Under the pieces are notes generated by a model. That model was not told where the DNA came from and searched no databases. It was given only the letters and a program-made list of their open reading frames with translations. Shown piece by piece: positions 53,358 through 61,873 of a stretch of DNA of 64,000 nucleotides (positions within the stretch are counted from its first letter, which is position 1; every line of letters starts with the position of its first letter). The DNA is taken from contig NZ_JAUSYC010000001.1 of assembly GCF_030816485.1 (NCBI RefSeq), positions 682,001 to 746,000 on the forward strand, written 5' to 3'. Position numbers and translations under genes: made by a program. This DNA is from Arthrobacter sp. B1I2 (GTDB taxonomy: Bacteria; Actinomycetota; Actinomycetes; Actinomycetales; Micrococcaceae).

Positions 53358-53970
53358 GGTCTACCTCCAATCTGCTTCTTAGGTGCGACAGGCTGCGGCG
53401 GATGTGGCTCTTGACGGTACCAAGGGGCAGGCCCAGTTTGCGCGAGATCTGCTCGTGCGTCAGGTCCTCGTAAAAGGCGAGCTTCATGATCGAACCCTGA
53501 GGCTCCCCCAGCCGCTCCAGTTCGCCGTCCAGGAGCAGGCGGTCCGCCAGCATCTCCGCCGCTTCCGTTCCTGTTCCTGCATCTTCCGCCATGCCGGCTC
53601 CGGCCGCCGCGAAGGCCTTGCGGGCTTCCCGGGCTGCCGCCGAGTGGGCATCCGTAATGGCATTACGGGTGATTCCCACAATCCACGCCGGAAGCCTGGC
53701 CACCTGCGGATTGAAGGTGCTCCGCGAACGCCAGGCCCGGATGAAGACTTCCTGGGTCACGTCGTCCGCCGCCGCTCGGTCCGGAAGGGAACGCAGGGCC
53801 AGGGTGTGCACCAGGGGCGCGAACTCGCGGTAGGCCGCCGCCAGCGCATGCTCATCCCCGGCCAGGAAGGAGTCGGTCAGTGCGTCATCCCACCCGCGGG
53901 AAGCGTGCCCGGGAAGCGTCACAGGGCGACTCCTTCCCGGCTTCGGCGCACGAGTTACATAGGTGGCCAC
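53344..53970 (-). CDS. ECF sigma-70 factor (SigK/SigL-like)
   Basis: 208 residues. Sigma region 2 at about 38-105 includes DDVTQEVFIRAW, and region 4 at about 150-200 includes EDLTHEQISRKLGLPLGTVKSHI. The N-terminal 25 residues are basic and unstructured. It directs RNA polymerase to stress or envelope promoters when released by the RskA-like partner. The following sortase and DUF4397 genes on the same strand are plausible targets and lie directly upstream in the transcription order. Confidence 0.92.
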   Translation of the reverse strand: MATYVTRAPKPGRSRPVTLPGHASRGWDDALTDSFLAGDEHALAAAYREFAPLVHTLALRSLPDRAAADDVTQEVFIRAWRSRSTFNPQVARLPAWIVGITRNAITDAHSAAAREARKAFAAAGAGMAEDAGTGTEAAEMLADRLLLDGELERLGEPQGSIMKLAFYEDLTHEQISRKLGLPLGTVKSHIRRSLSHLRSRLEVDHAAS

Positions 53971-53973
53971 CGA

Positions 53974-54705
53974 TCATCCAGGGACTGCGGTGACAATCAC
54001 ATTGTCACTGTAGTCCATCCGCTCGTCCAGCCATCTGCCGCCGCAGGTGACCAGCTTCAGTTCATGCGGACCGGTCCGGCGGAACAGCGACCCGCCGTCG
54101 AACTGGTCCTTCGCCATCAGTTCCACCCGCACCACCCGGTACGTGAGCGCCGGAGCGCCGTCCCGCCCCACCCGGATGACGGTTCCGGCGGCGAGGGACT
54201 TCAGTGCCGAGAACGGGGCCCGGTCGGAGGTGGTGTCGATGTGTCCGGCGATCACCGCCGCTCCTTCAGCCGCTCCCGGCGCCGGGCCGAATTTGTACCA
54301 GGCGGCCCGGTCGAAGACGTCAGGTATTTCCATCGCTCCCCCGGCGGACACTCCCCCGGGCACCACCGGCATGTTGATCGCTGTGCCCGCCACGGTGAGT
54401 GACGTTGGTCCAGGCACAACCGTGGCTGCGGCCGGCGGAGTCGCCGGCCGCAGCGGGATGGCGCTGGGGGCATTAACAGCCGGGCCGGCCGGGCCACCGG
54501 GAGCGGAAGCAGCCGGCGGCTGCGGGGAGTTCGACGGGGCCGGCGGACTGCTTGCGGCCAAAGGCGGTGCCGGCTGCGTGGAAACCGCGGTACTGGCGGA
54601 ACCGCAACCGGACAGAACCAGCGCAGCAGCCACCATCGCTGCTGCGGCGGCGCCTGCGGTACGCCGAGGGCGGTACTCCCTTTCCGGCGTCGTGGGTGCC
54701 TTCAT
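53974..54705 (-). CDS. Class F sortase
   Basis: 243 residues. A signal/lipobox-like stretch (VLSGC, Cys34), a Pro/Ala-rich spacer to about 100 and the sortase domain follow in order. The catalytic set is H155 (IAGHID), C221 (LVTCGG) and R229 (DERMDYS). Class F sortases attach LPXTG-type proteins to the wall in actinobacteria. Its stop is three bases before the sigma-factor start, and it follows the DUF4397 gene after a hairpin. No LPXTG protein is visible in the window. Confidence 0.9.
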   Translation of the reverse strand: MKAPTTPEREYRPRRTAGAAAAAMVAAALVLSGCGSASTAVSTQPAPPLAASSPPAPSNSPQPPAASAPGGPAGPAVNAPSAIPLRPATPPAAATVVPGPTSLTVAGTAINMPVVPGGVSAGGAMEIPDVFDRAAWYKFGPAPGAAEGAAVIAGHIDTTSDRAPFSALKSLAAGTVIRVGRDGAPALTYRVVRVELMAKDQFDGGSLFRRTGPHELKLVTCGGRWLDERMDYSDNVIVTAVPG

Positions 54706-54748
54706 GCCTGCCGCCTCCCTCCGTGTGTTGTGTGCGTGTGGCTGGATC

Positions 54749-54792
54749 AGCGCAGGGGCCCGTCCGTGGATGTCCGGCCGGGCCCCTGCGCT
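54749..54792 (-). terminator. 14-bp hairpin between DUF4397 and sortase genes
   Basis: Arms 54749-54762 and 54779-54792 are perfect complements with a 16-base loop; the bases AGCGCAGGGGCCCG form one arm. No T-run follows on the coding strand, so it may reduce rather than fully stop read-through into the sortase gene. Confidence 0.65.
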
Positions 54793-54816
54793 TTGGTACT
54801 TCAGGCTTCTGTCCGG

Positions 54817-55653
54817 TTACAGCTCCGCCCGCCGGGTGCGGACCGCGCGGGCTGCGCCCACCGCCCCTGCCAGGAGGGCCAGCGCTGCCAGGCCAAACCC
54901 TGCGGTGGCAACGGCAGTGCCCGCTCCACCGGCATCCTTGGAACCGTCAAGGGCACCCGGCACCGAAGCCGGCGCGGAGTGCAGGCCCTCGATGGTCTGC
55001 ACGGCGAGTTTCAGGTTCTGGTCGGCAAGGCTGCCCCAGGCGTAGACGATGGTGTGGGTCCCCTCAGCCACCGTCACGTCCGCCGGACCGATCACCGGGG
55101 TGGTGGTTCCGGCGGCGGCAACTGCGGCCGGGACAGTGCCGGGATCAAGTGCCAGGGTCTGCTCGTTCGGGTTGGCCAGGTTGCTGATAACGGCGGTGCC
55201 GCCTGCCAGGACATCGACGGCGGGGGCCGCGGCCGCATGCCGAACAGTGAGTTTGCCCTTCCCGGCGGGGATCTGGGACACATCATTAGTGAAGAGGCTG
55301 GCGGTGGGTTTGCCGTCGGCGCCCAGGTGGGCCGCTGCCGTGTAGTTTCCGTTTGCGGCAAGGTTGACGCTGACGGGACCAATGGCGGGTGCGGACGCGT
55401 CGGCGGCGTCGGCTGCCGTGATGGCAATCTCGTAGGTGCCGGCGGGAAGGGCGAGCGGCCCGGCAAGGGTTCCCGGGGTGAAATCATCCAGGGTGCGGTC
55501 GCCGTTGACCCAGACGTCAACGGTCAGTCCGGGAACGCCGTGCAGCACCGACAGCTGGGCATCCCCTCCTGCTGCCTGGGCGGGACCGGCCAGAGCGATT
55601 GCGGCTGCAATGGCTGCTGCACCGGCACCTGCGGTGAAGATTTTGTTGCGCAT
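54817..55653 (-). CDS. DUF4397 surface protein with C-terminal membrane anchor
   Basis: 278 residues. A signal peptide ends near AQAAGG (residue 27). Two DUF4397 beta-domains follow, starting SVLHGVPGLTVDVWVNG and KLTVRHAAAAPAVDVLAGG. The C-terminus has a helix of about 22 residues and a short basic tail. This anchors it to the cytoplasmic membrane. The sorting motif LPXTG is absent before the helix, so covalent attachment by the neighbouring sortase is unproven. Similar sigma/anti-sigma/sortase F/DUF4397 clusters occur in actinobacteria. Confidence 0.87.
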   Translation of the reverse strand: MRNKIFTAGAGAAAIAAAIALAGPAQAAGGDAQLSVLHGVPGLTVDVWVNGDRTLDDFTPGTLAGPLALPAGTYEIAITAADAADASAPAIGPVSVNLAANGNYTAAAHLGADGKPTASLFTNDVSQIPAGKGKLTVRHAAAAPAVDVLAGGTAVISNLANPNEQTLALDPGTVPAAVAAAGTTTPVIGPADVTVAEGTHTIVYAWGSLADQNLKLAVQTIEGLHSAPASVPGALDGSKDAGGAGTAVATAGFGLAALALLAGAVGAARAVRTRRAEL

Positions 55654-55670
55654 GTCTATCTCCTAGAACG

Positions 55671-55692
55671 GCCCGGCTGTCGGGCGTTTTTT
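55671..55692. promoter_or_regulatory. Hairpin with T-run upstream of the DUF4397 gene
   Basis: GCCCG (55671-55675) and CGGGC (55681-55685) pair around five bases and are followed by GTTTTTT on the plus strand. As a plus-strand terminator it would block transcription running into the DUF4397 gene from the wrong side. On the gene's own strand the hairpin lies in the leader just before AGGAG. Confidence 0.45.
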
Positions 55693-55774
55693 GCTGACAC
55701 CCCTACTACCGGCGCAGCCCCCGGTTTGGATGCAGAATCATGGAAATATTTTTTTGGCTGTTCGGGCCGGCTGG

Positions 55775-56794
55775 TTATGCGGACGCGGGTGCTGCGGTGC
55801 TGGCACGGCGGACCAGCACCGGTTCCACCACGGTGGAGCTCACCTCGGCACCGGACTCGATTTCCTTCAGCATGATGTCCATGCAGCGCCGCCCCAGCTC
55901 CTCGAAGTCCTGGCGGACGGTGGTCAGCGGGGGCGTGAAGTACCCCGCCTCCGGCTGGTCGTCGAAGCCCACCACGGAGACGTCGTCGGGCACCCTGACC
56001 CCTGCCTCGGTGAACGCGCGCAGCAGGCCCAGGGCCATCTGGTCATTGCCCACGAAGATGGCAGTGGCTGTGCGTCCGGATGCCAGCTTGCGGCCGATGG
56101 CGTAGCCGCTGCCCGCGCTCCAGTCCCCTTCCACCAGCAGGGACTCGTCCAGCCCCGCTTGCCGCAGCGCAGCACGCCACCCCTCCGCGCGTTCGGCGCC
56201 GTCCGTCCAGTCAGGCGGGCCTGCGATATGCCCGATCTGCCGGTGGCCTTCCTTGATGAGATGTTCGACGGCGAGCCTGGCGCCCGCGCGCTGGTCCACC
56301 ATGGCCCCGCTGATGGATGCGCTGCCGGCGGATCCGACAGCCACCACTGGCACGGGAAGGTTCATTTGCTCCAGCACGGCGAGGGTGTCCGAGTGCGGCA
56401 CCAGCACGGCGATCCCGTCGACGGCCTGGTCCATGAAGTGGCCCACGGCGTCGGATATGGTGTCCCGGCTGACTTCCCGCAGGGCCGCGATGCTGACAAA
56501 GTAGCCGGCGTTGCGGGCGGCGTGTTCAACCCCCAGCAGGGTGTTCGCCGGGCCGTACTGGGAAAGTTCACTTGCCAGCACGCCAATGGTCTGCGAGCGC
56601 CGCGTGACCAGGCTCCGGGCGGCGGTGTTGCGCCGGTATCCCAATTCCGCAATGGCCGCCTCCACCTTTTCCCGGGTCGCCTTGCTGACGTTGGGGTGGT
56701 TGTTCACCACGCGGGAGACGGTCTGGTGGGAGACGCCGGCAACCTTGGCCACGTCTTCCAGGCGCGGCATCCGGCCCTTGCTGGTTTTTCCCAT
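55775..56794 (-). CDS. LacI-family regulator
   Basis: 339 residues. The helix-turn-helix RLEDVAKVAGVSHQTVSRVV and the hinge GYRRNTAARSLVTRRS precede a sugar-binding domain with DGIAVLVPHSDTL and DDQPEAGYFTPPLTTVRQ. ATG 56794 is judged; an in-frame ATG at 56827 is possible, and the ribosome binding site is weak. Its targets are not visible next door: the neighbours are a DUF4397 protein and a YciI-like gene. Confidence 0.88.
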   Translation of the reverse strand: MGKTSKGRMPRLEDVAKVAGVSHQTVSRVVNNHPNVSKATREKVEAAIAELGYRRNTAARSLVTRRSQTIGVLASELSQYGPANTLLGVEHAARNAGYFVSIAALREVSRDTISDAVGHFMDQAVDGIAVLVPHSDTLAVLEQMNLPVPVVAVGSAGSASISGAMVDQRAGARLAVEHLIKEGHRQIGHIAGPPDWTDGAERAEGWRAALRQAGLDESLLVEGDWSAGSGYAIGRKLASGRTATAIFVGNDQMALGLLRAFTEAGVRVPDDVSVVGFDDQPEAGYFTPPLTTVRQDFEELGRRCMDIMLKEIESGAEVSSTVVEPVLVRRASTAAPASA

Positions 56795-56937
56795 GTGCCT
56801 ATTGTGCCTGTTGCCATGTTTGCGCACCCGGTACTGGCATCACCGGTCACGGGGCCACGCGGTTGAATCCTTGCGCGGCGCCGGCCGGGTGGGAAGGATG
56901 AAGGTGATCCCGTGTCTGCAACGAAGGAGCCAGCGGA

Positions 56938-57279
56938 ATGACCAAGTACCTGATCTCGTTTCCCAGCGGTGCCATGGACATCCCGGATGGGGGCCTGCAG
57001 GCGGTATCGGACGCATCGCACGCCGTTGTCCAGGAGGCGAAGGACGCCGGCGTCTGGGTCTTCGGCGGCGGCATCGATGAGAGTGTTCCGCCCGTGATGG
57101 TCGACGGCGCCGGTACCGTGAGCGAGGGCACCTACCCCCAGACGGCGCAGATCGAAGGCGGCTACGCCGTGCTGGAACTGCCCACCTACGACGCTGCGCT
57201 GCATTGGGCAGCGAAGATTGCCGCAGCCTGCCGCTGCGCGCAGGAAGTGCGCGCTTTCGGATACGACCCCGCCAGCTGA
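56938..57279 (+). CDS. YciI-like (YCII-related) small protein
   Basis: 113 residues of the YCII/DGPF dimeric alpha-beta fold, starting MTKYLISFPSGAMDIP with the C-terminal segment ALHWAAKIAAACRCAQEVRAF. Family members are often encoded beside ECF sigma factors or act as small enzymes; the specific function is unknown. AAGGAG lies before the ATG. It is followed by the M23-type gene after 13 bases. Confidence 0.8.
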   Translation: MTKYLISFPSGAMDIPDGGLQAVSDASHAVVQEAKDAGVWVFGGGIDESVPPVMVDGAGTVSEGTYPQTAQIEGGYAVLELPTYDAALHWAAKIAAACRCAQEVRAFGYDPAS

Positions 57280-57292
57280 CCTGTGAAGTCCA

Positions 57293-57934
57293 GTGAACCG
57301 TGAAGCCCGGGGAACGGTGAATCCGCCAGATTCGGTCCACTTGGAGTATCCGTTCGCGGGGCACTGGCTGGTGCAGAATTCACCCGCGGACCGCGTACCC
57401 AGCCACGGAACACGGCTCTTCGCCACGAGCCACTCCATCGACTTCACGCCCGTGGACCGGAACGGGCGGTTCGCACCGATGACCCTGGCATCGCTGTTCC
57501 TGCCCGAGCCGCCGGAACGGTTCGTGGGGTTTGGCAGGGCTGTGACGGCACCGCTCTCCGGGGTTGTGCGGGCCGTCCATGACGGGGAACCGGACCACGC
57601 CGCTTTTCGCGGCTTCCCATCGGTTGGCTACGCGGCCACGCAGGCAAAGCGGGTGCGGGAGGGGTGGCTTGGCCTTGCAGGCAACCATGTGATCATCGAG
57701 CGGGATGGGGTGTTTGTCGCCCTGTGCCACCTGCGGCGCGGGAGCGTCTGCGTGCGGCCGGGCCAGCTGGTGGAGTGCGGGGAGGTGGTGGCGGGTTGCG
57801 GCAACTCCGGCAACAGCACCGAACCGCATGTGCACGTGCAGGCGATGGATTCCGCAGACCCCCAAAGGGCTTCCGCCGTTTCCATCTTGTTCCCTGGCGG
57901 TCTGCCGCGGAACGGAATTGTTGTATCTGCCTGA
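57293..57934 (+). CDS. M23/LytM-type peptidase domain protein, no visible signal peptide
   Basis: 213 residues. The M23 zinc site is present as H and D in FATSHSIDFTP and the pair EPHVHVQ with NSGNSTEP before it. The fold has the usual Gly-rich hairpins. M23 enzymes cut glycine-rich or D-amino-acid peptide cross-links in cell walls. No signal peptide or membrane helix is seen, which is unusual for the family. GTG 57293 is the longest start; GTG 57317 is also possible. Confidence 0.72.
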   Translation: MNREARGTVNPPDSVHLEYPFAGHWLVQNSPADRVPSHGTRLFATSHSIDFTPVDRNGRFAPMTLASLFLPEPPERFVGFGRAVTAPLSGVVRAVHDGEPDHAAFRGFPSVGYAATQAKRVREGWLGLAGNHVIIERDGVFVALCHLRRGSVCVRPGQLVECGEVVAGCGNSGNSTEPHVHVQAMDSADPQRASAVSILFPGGLPRNGIVVSA

Positions 57935-58188
57935 GTCCGGCTGTCTGGCTGGATCGCGGCGCTAAATGGCGGCATTTCTGCAGCGGTTCCGTACTAACGG
58001 CGCCCAGGTTTAATGGGCACGGCATACTGCTGGTGTGGACGAGTGACCTAACTGCCGCGCTGAAGGGCCCGCTTGAACGAAAGTTTCGCGCCGTCGGCCC
58101 CGTGGATGCTCGGACTGAATAGCCGGGGCGGGACAAGGGCCCGCGGCAGTGGCCCGGTTGCTGTCGGTCGGACGGGAGTCGGCGGATA

Positions 58189-58890
58189 CTAGGCGGTTTT
58201 CTCCAGGGTTACAGATTGGACGTTCTCGCGTTCCTCCAGAGCTCCGGTGACCGAGGCTGTGAGGCTGTTGGCGATGTGGGTGCGGGCGAGTTCGGCAGCA
58301 CCGGCGCCGTCCCCGGCAATGACGAGCTCGAGTATCTGGTGGTGCTGGTTCAGGTCTATGGTCCGGGGCTCATCCCCGGAGGGGAGCTCGAGGCCGATGC
58401 GGCGGTAGCGGTCGGATTTGTCCCACAGGTCATCCAGGAGCTTGATCATGACGTCGTTGTGCGAGGCGGCGTAGACGGCCCGGTGGAATTCCCGGTGCAC
58501 CGTGATCGCGTCCTCGCCCCATACCCGGGTGACAGGCAGGAGCTTCTCGGCTGCTGTGCGCATTGCTGCGATATCAGCGTCAGTCCGGCGGGAAGCCGCC
58601 AGTTCTGTTGCTGATGGTTCGAGTGAGAGACGGACTTCAAGGAGTTCCCGTGCTTCGGAGGCGCTCATGGTGGCCACGCGGGAGTCCCGGTGGGTGTCCA
58701 TGATGATCAGGCCCTCGCTTGAGAGGCGGCGGATCGCTTCACGCAGGGGGGTGATGCTCATTTGCATGTTGTCGGCCAGCTCGTACTGGGAGATGCGCGA
58801 GCCCGGGGCAAGGCCACCGGAGAGGATCAATTGGCGGAGTTCGCTGTAAGCCAGACTGCCCTTACTGGAAAAGACGTTCGTGGTGCTCAT
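58189..58890 (-). CDS. GntR regulator, FadR subfamily, of the tartrate unit
   Basis: 233 residues. A winged helix-turn-helix (YELADNMQMSITPLREAIRRL) is followed by an FCD domain, including TVHREFHRAVYAASHND and the later HH in DLNQHHQILELV. ATG 58890 follows GGAG at a suitable distance. It is divergent from the D-tartrate dehydratase gene; the gap has three TCTTATAAGA-type sites. It probably responds to tartrate or a related hydroxy acid; this is inferred from its neighbours. Confidence 0.87.
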   Translation of the reverse strand: MSTTNVFSSKGSLAYSELRQLILSGGLAPGSRISQYELADNMQMSITPLREAIRRLSSEGLIIMDTHRDSRVATMSASEARELLEVRLSLEPSATELAASRRTDADIAAMRTAAEKLLPVTRVWGEDAITVHREFHRAVYAASHNDVMIKLLDDLWDKSDRYRRIGLELPSGDEPRTIDLNQHHQILELVIAGDGAGAAELARTHIANSLTASVTGALEERENVQSVTLEKTA

Positions 58891-58952
58891 CTGATACTCC
58901 GAATCTCTCACGAGGCGTGGCCCCCGTTGCTCACAGTATAGCTATGGAAACA

Positions 58953-59090
58953 TCTTATAAGAAGTTTCAACAGGAGGCTTGTGCTTCCGGTCACTCCGGG
59001 CTAGCCTTGTCGCAAGGTCTTATAAGATATTCGTCAGAGGGGCTTGTTCCCGCATCACCTCGGGTTAGCCTTGAATCCGAGCTTATAAGA
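58953..59090. promoter_or_regulatory. Three TCTTATAAGA operators in two tandem units
   Basis: The perfect palindrome TCTTATAAGA is at 58953-58962 and 59018-59027, and a one-mismatch copy GCTTATAAGA is at 59081-59090. Spacing is 65 and 63 bases. The sequence between them is also duplicated in diverged form: GGGCTAGCCTTG near 58998 and GGGTTAGCCTTG near 59062. These are likely sites for the adjacent GntR regulator. Confidence 0.75.
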
Positions 59091-59121
59091 AATAAGATAT
59101 CCCTACAGGAGAGATTCAAAG

Positions 59122-60288
59122 ATGAAAATCGTTTCCGCCCACGTTGGCACCATTCCCATCAGTTCCTCGATCCGGAACGCCTTCATTGACTTCACCAAGA
59201 TGGACTGCACGATCATCGCGCTCGTCTCCGATGTGTTCGTCGACGGAAAGCCGCTGGTTGGCTATGGCTTCAACTCCAACGGCCGCTACAACGCGACGGG
59301 CATCCTGAAGGACCGCATTCTTCCGCGCATCATGGATGCTCCGTCGGAGGACCTTCTCGATGAGGACGGCCAGCTTTCGCCGGAGAAGGCGTGGGACCTG
59401 ATGATGTCCAACGAGAAGCCCGGCGGACACGGCGAACGCTCGGTCGCCGTCGGCGTAGCCGACATGGCCCTGCATGACCTTGCCGCGAAGATCGCCGGGG
59501 TCCCGCTCTACCGGTGGATCTCGGACCACTACGGTGACGGAAACCCCGACAAGGACGTCTTCGTGTACGCCGCCGGCGGCTACTACGCCCCCGGCAAGAG
59601 CCTCGAAGACCTGCAGAACGAGATGCGCGGCTTCCTGGCCAAGGGTTACAACGTGGTCAAAATGAAGATCGGCGGCGCCGACCTCGCCGAGGACCTCCGC
59701 CGCATCGAAGCCGTGATCGAGGTCCTCGACGGCGACGCCTCCCGCCTGATGGTGGACGTCAACGGCAAGTTCGACCTGGATACCGCCCTGGAATACGGCA
59801 AAGCCATCGACCAGTACGGATTGTTCTGGTACGAGGAAGTCGGCGATCCGCTGGACTACGCCCTCAACGCCACCCTCTCAGAGCACTACAAAAACCCGAT
59901 CGCCACAGGAGAGAACCTGTTCTCCCTCCAGGACGCGCGGAACCTGGTCCGCTATGGCGGGATGCGCCCGGACCGCGACTTCATTCAGGTCGACCCGGCC
60001 CTGAGCTACGGCCTGACCGAATACCGCCGGATCCAGGACATGCTCGCCCAGCACGGCTGGTCCTCACGCCGCTGCATCCCCCACGGCGGACACCAGTTCT
60101 CCCTGCACATCGCAGCAGCCCTCAAACTCGGCGGCAACGAGTCCTACCCGGGCGAGTTCCAGCCCACCGGCGGCTTCACCGATGACGCCGTTATCGTCAA
60201 CAGCCGCGTGGCCCCGGGCGACCTGCCGGGCATCGGACTCGAAGGCAAGGCCGAGTTCTACAAGGTCCTGCGCGCGCTGCACAACTAA
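59122..60288 (+). CDS. tarD: D-tartrate dehydratase
   Basis: 388-residue enolase-superfamily enzyme that turns D-tartrate into oxaloacetate in the Bradyrhizobium-type family. The N-terminal IRNAFIDFTKM and GYGFNSNGRY, the KxK pair K180/K182 in VVKMKIGG, metal ligands D212, E238 or E239 and E264, and the acid H321 in CIPHGGHQ match TarD. AGGAG lies before the ATG. It is the first gene of the tartrate operon and faces the GntR regulator across three operators. Substrate recognition is by family, not tested. Confidence 0.9.
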   Translation: MKIVSAHVGTIPISSSIRNAFIDFTKMDCTIIALVSDVFVDGKPLVGYGFNSNGRYNATGILKDRILPRIMDAPSEDLLDEDGQLSPEKAWDLMMSNEKPGGHGERSVAVGVADMALHDLAAKIAGVPLYRWISDHYGDGNPDKDVFVYAAGGYYAPGKSLEDLQNEMRGFLAKGYNVVKMKIGGADLAEDLRRIEAVIEVLDGDASRLMVDVNGKFDLDTALEYGKAIDQYGLFWYEEVGDPLDYALNATLSEHYKNPIATGENLFSLQDARNLVRYGGMRPDRDFIQVDPALSYGLTEYRRIQDMLAQHGWSSRRCIPHGGHQFSLHIAAALKLGGNESYPGEFQPTGGFTDDAVIVNSRVAPGDLPGIGLEGKAEFYKVLRALHN

Positions 60289-60307
60289 TCAATCCTGGTA
60301 GTGCCCC

Positions 60308-60352
60308 GGTCCCGGGCAGCATCACTGCCCGGGACCGCACCTCCCCCTTTTT
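60308..60352 (+). terminator. Attenuator-like terminator between tarD and the carrier
   Basis: A perfect 12-bp stem (60308-60319 with 60325-60336) has a 5-base loop. A C-rich stretch and a run of T follow, ending at about 60352. It lies inside the operon, so partial read-through would lower expression of the downstream genes relative to tarD. Confidence 0.7.
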
Positions 60353-60382
60353 CTCTGTCTGTCGTGCAAAGGAGCACCCAAG

Positions 60383-61759
60383 ATGTCGTCCCACACCCTG
60401 CAGAACCCGCAACACTCAGCCCACCCGCCCAAGCAGCGATCCCGGTTCGGCCGGCTGATCCGCGAACTCTGGTTCCAAGTCGTCCTGGGCGCCGTCCTGG
60501 GCATCGCCGTCGGCCTGCTCCTGCCCTCCGTCGGCAAACAACTCACCCCACTTAGTGACTGGTTCATCGCCCTGGTGAAGATGATCGTCATCCCCGTGGT
60601 GTTCTGCGTCGTGTCCCTTGGCATCGCCTCGATGGACAGCCTGCGCAAAGCAGGCCGGATCGGCGTGAAGGCCCTGGGCTACTTCATCACCCTGTCACTG
60701 GTGTCCATGCTGATCGGACTGGTCGTCGCCAACGTCTTCCACCCCGGCACAGGCATGAACATCGATCCCTCCAAACTGGACGCCAGCAAGGTGCCCGCCG
60801 CCGCTAACAAGGGCTTCGACGGTCTCGAGTTCATCAGCAACATCATCCCCGAATCACTCTTCGGGGCGCTGACCGGCCACACCATCATCGCCGCGCTCAT
60901 GGTCTCCATCGTCTTCGGCGCCGCCCTGAACGTCTCCGGCGAATCCGGCGCGTTCCTCACCAAGGGCATCCAGGCCCTGTCCACGGTCATCTTCAAGATC
61001 GTCAGCTGGGTCATGCGCCTCGCACCCATCGGCACGTTCGGCGCACTCGCAGCAGTAGTCGCCAACTACGGCACCCAAAGCCTGCAGCAGCTCGGCTACC
61101 TTGTCCTGCTGTTCACCGGAACCTGCATCGTCTACGTCGTCGTGGTCCTGGGCACCATCGCCCGGGCCTGCGGACTGAACATCTTCACCGTGATGCGCTA
61201 CCTCAAGGCCGAACTGCTGATCGCCCTGAGCACCTGCTCAAGCGAAGCAGTCCTCCCGCAGCTGATCAAGAAACTCGAAAACATGGGCGTCGGCAAATCC
61301 ACCGTCGGTATCGTGATCCCCTCCGGGTTCTCCTTCAACCTCGACGGATCCGCCGTCTACCTGACCATGGCCTCGGTGTTCCTGGCCCAGGCCGTCGGCA
61401 TGGACCTCTCCTGGGAACAGCAGCTGGTCATGGTCGGCGTCATGATGCTCACCAGCAAAGGCACCGCTGGCATCGCCGGAGGCGCGTTCATCGTCCTGGC
61501 CAGCACCCTCAGCTCCGTCGGCGGCATCCCGCTGGCCGCCCTCGCCCTCATTGTCGGCATCGACCGGCTCCTGAACGAAGGCCGCGTCTTCATCAACGTC
61601 CTGGGCAACGCAATGGCAGCTGTCGTCGTCGGCAAATGGGAAAAGGACTTCGACCCGGAACAAGCCCGCAAAGCCCTGCACGCCGCCGGCCAGAAAAAGC
61701 CCGCCATCGAGTCAAAGACACCGGCCTCCGTGGAAGCGGACAAGATCGAGGTCCACTAA
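60383..61759 (+). CDS. Dicarboxylate:cation symporter (DctA/DAACS family)
   Basis: 458-residue membrane carrier with eight helices and two re-entrant loops. The family segments TCSSEAVLPQLIKKLENMG, SGFSFNLDGSAVYLTMA and GTAGIAGGAF are clear. The substrate-binding serine loop reads TCSSEA. It should move C4-dicarboxylates such as tartrate, malate or succinate with protons or sodium. AAGGAG precedes the ATG. It lies second in the tartrate operon. Confidence 0.92.
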   Translation: MSSHTLQNPQHSAHPPKQRSRFGRLIRELWFQVVLGAVLGIAVGLLLPSVGKQLTPLSDWFIALVKMIVIPVVFCVVSLGIASMDSLRKAGRIGVKALGYFITLSLVSMLIGLVVANVFHPGTGMNIDPSKLDASKVPAAANKGFDGLEFISNIIPESLFGALTGHTIIAALMVSIVFGAALNVSGESGAFLTKGIQALSTVIFKIVSWVMRLAPIGTFGALAAVVANYGTQSLQQLGYLVLLFTGTCIVYVVVVLGTIARACGLNIFTVMRYLKAELLIALSTCSSEAVLPQLIKKLENMGVGKSTVGIVIPSGFSFNLDGSAVYLTMASVFLAQAVGMDLSWEQQLVMVGVMMLTSKGTAGIAGGAFIVLASTLSSVGGIPLAALALIVGIDRLLNEGRVFINVLGNAMAAVVVGKWEKDFDPEQARKALHAAGQKKPAIESKTPASVEADKIEVH

Positions 61760-61771
61760 CACCGCATCACG

Positions 61772-61801
61772 CAGGGCCGCCGCGCAACCGCGGCGGCCCT
61801 G
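61772..61801 (+). terminator. GC-rich hairpin after the carrier gene
   Basis: A perfect 13-bp stem (61772-61784 with 61789-61801) has a 4-base loop and lies 12 bases past the stop. No T-run follows. It may stabilise the message or slow read-through into the dehydrogenase genes. Confidence 0.6.
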
Positions 61802-61873
61802 ACCGCGTAAACAAGTAAGCCCACAGGGGCGGAACGCATCCGTATCAAACAACAAGAGGAACCTACCAGCACC

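Noticed and set aside
58021..58123. Short open frame ending near 58123
   Set aside because: About 30 codons from a GTG with no ribosome binding site, and no pattern; the gap 57935-58188 otherwise shows nothing certain.
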